Part shown: positions 48,899 to 64,000 of the stretch, one piece after another
Layout: every line of letters starts with the position of its first letter
Numbering within the stretch: the stretch's first letter is position 1
DNA from: Stichopus chloronotus
Lineage: Eukaryota > Echinodermata > Holothuroidea > Aspidochirotida > Stichopodidae
DNA: 64,000 nucleotides
Assembly (NCBI GenBank): GCA_021234535.1
Contig: CM037842.1
Span: forward strand, 25,729,106 to 25,793,105
Reading direction: 5' to 3'
Made by a program: the position numbers and the translations under genes
The notes under the pieces: model-generated
Seen by the model: the letters and a program-made list of their open reading frames with translations, nothing else
What the model was told of the DNA's origin: nothing
Database searches by the model: none

Positions 48899-50291
48899 GA
48901 AAGGAGTGGGAGGGAGCATGGAGAGAGACTAACAACTATTTACACTTTACAGTATAACATGCAGGTTTCAAACCAACAATGAGAAAACATGACAAAAAAG
49001 ATGTGGTTATTAAATGCATTAGTCTCCTTGCTGCCATCCCCACACCTCAACATAACTTTTAACTATATATAAGATGGTCGTTTGATTGTTGCTTGATGAT
49101 CTAGCAGTAATTTCAACCTCCGTTTTTTCTTTTTTTTTTTCTTGTTGTCTGACCAAACCTCGCGCTCTTTTTTTTTCCCAGAATCCATGTTTGCGTTTAA
49201 CCTCGGCTTGTATTTCCTTGGCTGTAACGTTGCAAGTAAAGCTTCCGAAAACCAATTATCGCAAAGGTTGTTTGGCTTCGTTTGGATTTCAACAAGCGTT
49301 CAAACAGTCAGTAATTCTAAGAACCATTAATTTCGTTGGTAAAATGATGATTTTAATCAACAAAAAGAGGCCAATGACTCACACGAACTGCTAGCACTGG
49401 TCAGTACAATAAAGACATGTAATGGTATAAGTGTAGGCTATGCAATATGTACCTTATGGGAATCTTTATTTATGGTGAGCATCCTTGTTATACCGTTATA
49501 ACTGACTTATTCCATGTGATTCGGCAACTTTTCTTTTTTAAATGGTAGTTTTGTTTTATGTGCTTGCTTTTATTTTAATTTGTTTTTTTTTTCTTTTTGG
49601 CAATGTGATAATGCAACATGGAGTATTATTACATGTACGACAGGTAGGCCCACAAAGACCACACAATAAAGATGACAACGAGAAAATTTAAGAAAAGCAT
49701 ACCCTTACGTTCACATTTTTTTTAGTGTGGTATAATAGTTTCAAATTTACATTTATAACTGTAGTCTCTATGTCAATCGGGTGTTACATTTCTATTGAAA
49801 AGTGCACGAATGGGAGGTCTTTATATCTTTGACAAAAATACACATTACAGTTACTTTGTACCTCACGATTGTTTCACTTAAAAATAGTGACTATGAAATC
49901 ACAAGCTTTTCTGTTGAAACAAACACATTTCGCCGATGTGTAAGGTTCCACACACTGTATTAAGTCCACGACCATTTAAAAATGACCCGCCAATATACCT
50001 AGGGGCTCATTGAGCTGATATCGATCAGTTTGTGAGGTTTTTTGAAGGGGACAAACGCATAAAAATGTTGATAATTAGCATAGTTATTCGAGTATCACAT
50101 CCAATAGTTACGAAAAACTGTTATTTGTTTTTTTTTTAATTTTTGACAATAACATGTCATGGTTGTGTGCACATGAATTACTGTAGTACTGACAAGTCTG
50201 AAAAGTGTCTGGTCACGAATTTTTAAAAACCAAAATGAATCGTTAATTACTTCTCACTCATTAGTGTTCCTTTGTATATGACACACGGGGA
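48899..50291. other. Intergenic sequence, no gene seen
   Basis: No exon or element recognised. Confidence 0.4.
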
Positions 50292-50339
50292 TTGCCTTAC
50301 TCTGACCATGTGACATTGGTATGTGATGGAAACTTGGCA

Positions 50340-50520
50340 TGTCCCTTCTCCCCCTCATCCTCCACCCCACCACCCCCGTGCCTTTTCCCTTGTCTCTCCC
50401 CTCTGAGCTTCTCTCCTCCTTTCCCAACCTCTAATCAATTCTACCCTTCTCCTCACTCATCCTCACTCATCCTCACTCAACCTCACTCATCCTCTCCCAA
50501 GTGGTGGGGCAAAGAGGAAG
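50340..50520 (+). repeat. CT-rich low-complexity sequence with CTCACTCATC repeats
   Basis: Pyrimidine-rich tract with four copies of the 10-bp CCTCACTCAT unit at about 50452-50490. Confidence 0.8.
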
Positions 50521-50759
50521 CACGGAACAAAAACCCCGTAGTCAAAAGCATTACCCCTTCGTTGCAACCTCCCCCTCCCCCATGCACGCACATACACACA
50601 CACACACACCACCACCGCCACCAATCCCACCTAGCTGAAGTATAGTGGCCTGACAGACACAATGGATGAATCAATTCCCTGTTCATCTATAAATTACATT
50701 CACCTTTCTGTTTCAAAAGGATTGTCTAGCTACAAATATAGCTTTGACATGTTGAAGAG

Positions 50760-51210
50760 TAAGTTAATCTGACCATGACAGTGAAACTTCCATTCAATTC
50801 CCATGTTTGGTTCCGGAGATATGAGCAGTTGAAGTTGCCACATTTGTTACCAACAGTTGACTTGAAACAAGTAGGAGTGATGTCATCGCCTTACATTGAT
50901 AAAGCATCTTATGTTTTTCTTTAAAATTTACACCATTTTTAATACTTCAATATCTAGTGCTATCACAATGTGAATGTATGATGGGTATGAGAGTTTTGCG
51001 ACCTTCACATAACCAGTACCTAAGCTGACCACCTATTGATTTCAAGGTCAAAATAATAAATTCAATAATAAGGAAAACAAAAGACTTTTCAGCCATGTGA
51101 GGAGATGATGTCACACCTGCTTGCCTCAAGTTCACAGTTGGTAGAAAAGGGGGTAACTTTAACTGGTAATGTCTTGAGAACCTCACATGGGAACTGGATC
51201 GAAGTTTCTC
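50760..51210. mobile_element. Diverged relative of the 45.6-kb MITE
   Basis: It shares GTGATGTCATCGCC and the block AAAACAAAAGACTTTTCAGCCATGTG..GATGATGTCA with the reverse-facing halves of 45614-46205, in the same order. Clean termini were not found, so the borders are approximate. Confidence 0.45.
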
Positions 51211-61706
<10,496 letters not shown>

Positions 61707-61734
61707 TGGTGAGTCGAACTAGAAATACATCGAA

Positions 61735-61786
61735 AACACTACAAATTTGTTTCGTGCAAACCTGCGTGGTGCACTCTTCAGGTGTT
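61735..61786 (-). ncRNA. Type I hammerhead ribozyme motif with minimal stem III
   Basis: Minus strand, 5' to 3': AACAC (stem I), CTGAAGA (61781-61775), GTGCA ... TGCAC (stem II, extendable by CC/GG), GAAA (61753-61750), CAAATTTG (stem III), UA, then GTGTT (stem I, 61739-61735). This meets the hammerhead consensus CUGANGA, G-C closing stem II, GAAA, A-U, NUH; cleavage would follow A at 61740. Stem III is only C-G and A-U plus the A-U pair, with loop AATT. Such tiny stems III are known in hammerheads of Penelope-like elements and retrozymes. A related decayed motif lies at 28136-28183. Activity is not shown. Confidence 0.65.
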
Positions 61787-61789
61787 GTG

Positions 61790-62849
61790 TAGCGACTGGT
61801 CGGTGTTTGAGTTACTTGTATTTGTTGAGAACATATATATATTCATATAACAATGAACGACCATTCCTCCTTACCTCTAGCCTCCAAGAAGTTTGTGTTG
61901 ACGTGTAACTTCTTTAAACTTCTCGTTCCAAACAGTTGTTGCAAGCATTCGTCAAGAGTTTTAAGGAGATACGTGCAGTGAGTTAATTAATTATCACCGT
62001 CTTGTAGATCTTGTCTGATCCTAAAGGATAATGTTCTCTGAGTTGGACGGACTGTACGTGAACTGAAACAGACGACGTTTCTTCCTATGTTAATTTTCAA
62101 CTCATTCTTACTCTTTACTCGTCCTCTGGTATCGATTGATGGGAGATTATATTTCTACAAACACCCTTCAGATGCTACGGTTAACCTGTTTCGCGAAAAG
62201 TTCGGTATCTGCATATTATTAAACAATCTCACATAGCAACCATGTGAATTAGAGTTCAAGTAATTGAGAGTTAAGAAAAGCCAGAGACGCTCGAAATATT
62301 CATGCAGGAGCATGTGCATTTGATGAACTCTGCATTTATGTTCCTTTCTCAAACAGCTGTTATATGGAATTGCCCTTTCTTTGAAAACCTAATTCTCAAA
62401 AACTTCTGTTTTTCCTGTTTCTAAGGCCGTTGTTGATGGTCGTACCTATGTCCCTCGAAAAGCTTCTTCATCGTCAACGACTTCTAAAAGAAGGAGTTGA
62501 AGTAGTAGTGACTGACACTTAAGTCTATGTTATACCTCAGCGAATGGCTACAGTATTGAAGTACTAAAGGGGACTTAACGATTTATATCAGCTAAATTAA
62601 CCATGTCCAGTTAATATTCAGCAGCACTGTGGTCATTTCACTAACTCTTTCGGTTAGTCCAACCTATTCCTCATTTTGTTAAAGATCTTTCTATTCTCAA
62701 ATCAGAAACAATTTATTGTGATCAGGGCATAATCCAATCTGCAAAGGAACTGGAAAAGTCAGCTCAAAGCCAAGCTCAAACACGCACTCAAGCCCCCTTC
62801 CCCCATCACTTCTCTAAAGATAACATAATCAGTTTCACCATATGTAAAG
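61790..62849. other. Intergenic sequence, no gene seen
   Basis: No exon or recognised element between the hammerhead motif and the hAT-like element. Confidence 0.4.
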
Positions 62850-63156
62850 CAAGGGTGGCCTACCTTTTTGAATCAAAAGGGGGTCACATTGCCACCTTTG
62901 AAATTCGTAGAGGACCGCACAGTTTGCAAGCCCTCCCGCTGTTATCCTTCGCTTCATACTAACTACTGGTATGGGCAAATGCAAACATTTGGTTACATAA
63001 TTCTTACCAAAGGCTTTAATATATCTTTATTACTTTTCCACCTTTCTTCCGTTTATTTTTCTTATTCCTTTTGTTTGGTTCAAGGTAGGTTTTGGGGCCG
63101 CACGATGCCTCTCCGCGGGCCCCGTGGGGAGGGGGGTAGCCGGTTGGTCACCGCTG
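62850..63156. mobile_element. hAT-like MITE with 8-bp target duplication
   Basis: Left end CAAGGGTGGCCTACC; right end GGTTGGTCACCGCTG, whose complement matches the left end at 11 of 15 positions. The flanks are ATGTAAAG (62842-62849) and ATGAAAAG (63157-63164), an 8-bp duplication with one change. Internal GGGGGTCACATTGCC and CGCGGGCCCCGTGGGG phrases are typical of hAT-derived MITEs. No transposase. Confidence 0.75.
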
Positions 63157-64000
63157 ATGAAAAGTCTCAGCAGCTGATTGTTCTGTTCTACCATCTTTAA
63201 ATTTCGTTATAACTATTATTTCACATTTTGGATTCACTGTTGTTTCACTGGCTGTGAGTGACACCCTATATAATAGGCCTACGTGCATGGGGGCTTAACT
63301 CGTTTGTCGCATAAAGCTTTAAGAAATTTACAAAACATCTTTCACACACCTGCGGACAAAATTAGTGTTGCCACAATGTCTTATTTCCACGTTCACTCAT
63401 TATGGCCGTACATGTCATCATATCTGCAAATGTGCCTTCCGTTCCTAACATCGTCGTTTATAGACGTGAACTCGTAGGTCACTTACGCTGATTGTAAATG
63501 ACAATAACGATCGTTACATTCAAGGTTTTGACCAAAAGAAAATTACGAACTTCACAAGTGGTTTCTTTATACTTGATGAAAGAAAAACAGTTCTAAAGGT
63601 AAGAAAAAAATAACGAGCTAAAAAGTGATATGTAAAAATAGTTTATTGTAAAATATGGCCCCCCCCCCCTCTCGAGAGTTCTTTGCTTATGAATTCGAAC
63701 AGGAATATAGAGAAATCTTGGAAATAAATTATGTTAACGTGGGACTACTTTCGAAATGTTTAGCTTGAATAACTATTACAGGTGTATAACACGCATAATA
63801 CCAACTGGAAAACATTTTAAAGTTGGTTAACAGGTGTCTGTCTGTCTGTCTATCTGTCTCCCTGGCTTTCTGTCTGTCCGTTTATTTAGTATGTTGAATT
63901 GGATGTTGCTGGTGTATGGCTTAATTTCAAATAGACTTAAAATCAGTTTTGTTATATTTTATGTACTGAATGATGTACTCATTATTAAATATGTTATATT
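63157..64000. other. Intergenic sequence to window end, no gene seen
   Basis: Contains a short (CTGT)n patch near 63838-63880 and an 11-base C run at 63659. No exon recognised. Confidence 0.4.

Noticed and set aside
48355..48935. Minus-strand frames of poly Phe/Leu/Ser and poly Gly/Glu
   Set aside because: They are translations of the (GAAA)n and (CCCT)n tracts.

Overview
This is an animal nuclear-genome window: AT-rich, intron-rich and repeat-dense. The only gene I can support is the 3' end of a sortilin-related receptor gene (SORL1/SorLA/LR11) on the + strand. Eight coding exons (885..10278) join in one open frame of 452 residues. They encode the end of one fibronectin type III (FN3) domain, three complete FN3 domains, one transmembrane helix and a 57-residue cytoplasmic tail. 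The tail carries the SorLA sorting signals: FANSHY, an acidic patch and a terminal DDEPLVVA. The 5' part of the gene (VPS10, propeller and LDLR modules) lies upstream of the window. SORL1 with invertebrate-style repeats, plus frequent TAGGCCTA-type motifs and TTAA-flanked MITEs, suggests a marine invertebrate deuterostome, most likely an echinoderm. That placement is inference.

Layout: 1-302 is the right end of a dispersed element. 885-10278 is SORL1, whose introns hold three tandem-repeat blocks built on a ~145-bp unit, a 37-bp minisatellite and part of a TTAA MITE. 10279 to about 13100 is probable 3' UTR and downstream sequence. From about 14 kb to the end I find no convincing protein-coding exon. 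That part is a repeat landscape: a 140-bp duplication (16.3 kb), a further ~145-bp array (24.3 kb), a MITE copy (27 kb), a 1.5-kb element with hairpin ends, microsatellite and tandem core (35.9-37.4 kb), an A/C-rich ~103-bp satellite (39-40.5 kb), a tRNA-derived SINE (42.0 kb), an interrupted minisatellite (42.3-43.2 kb), a dead LINE fragment on the minus strand (43.9-44.8 kb), a complete TTAA MITE (45.6-46.2 kb), purine/pyrimidine simple repeats (48.4-48.9 kb) and a hAT-like MITE with target duplication (62.85-63.16 kb).

The most interesting non-coding signal is on the minus strand at 61735-61786: a sequence matching the full type I hammerhead ribozyme consensus with a tiny stem III, next to a 116-bp (TA)n tract. 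A decayed relative on the + strand lies at 28136-28183. Also notable are the repeated perfect nuclear-receptor DR1 sites (AGGTCAAAGGTCA) carried by the ~145-bp tandem family.
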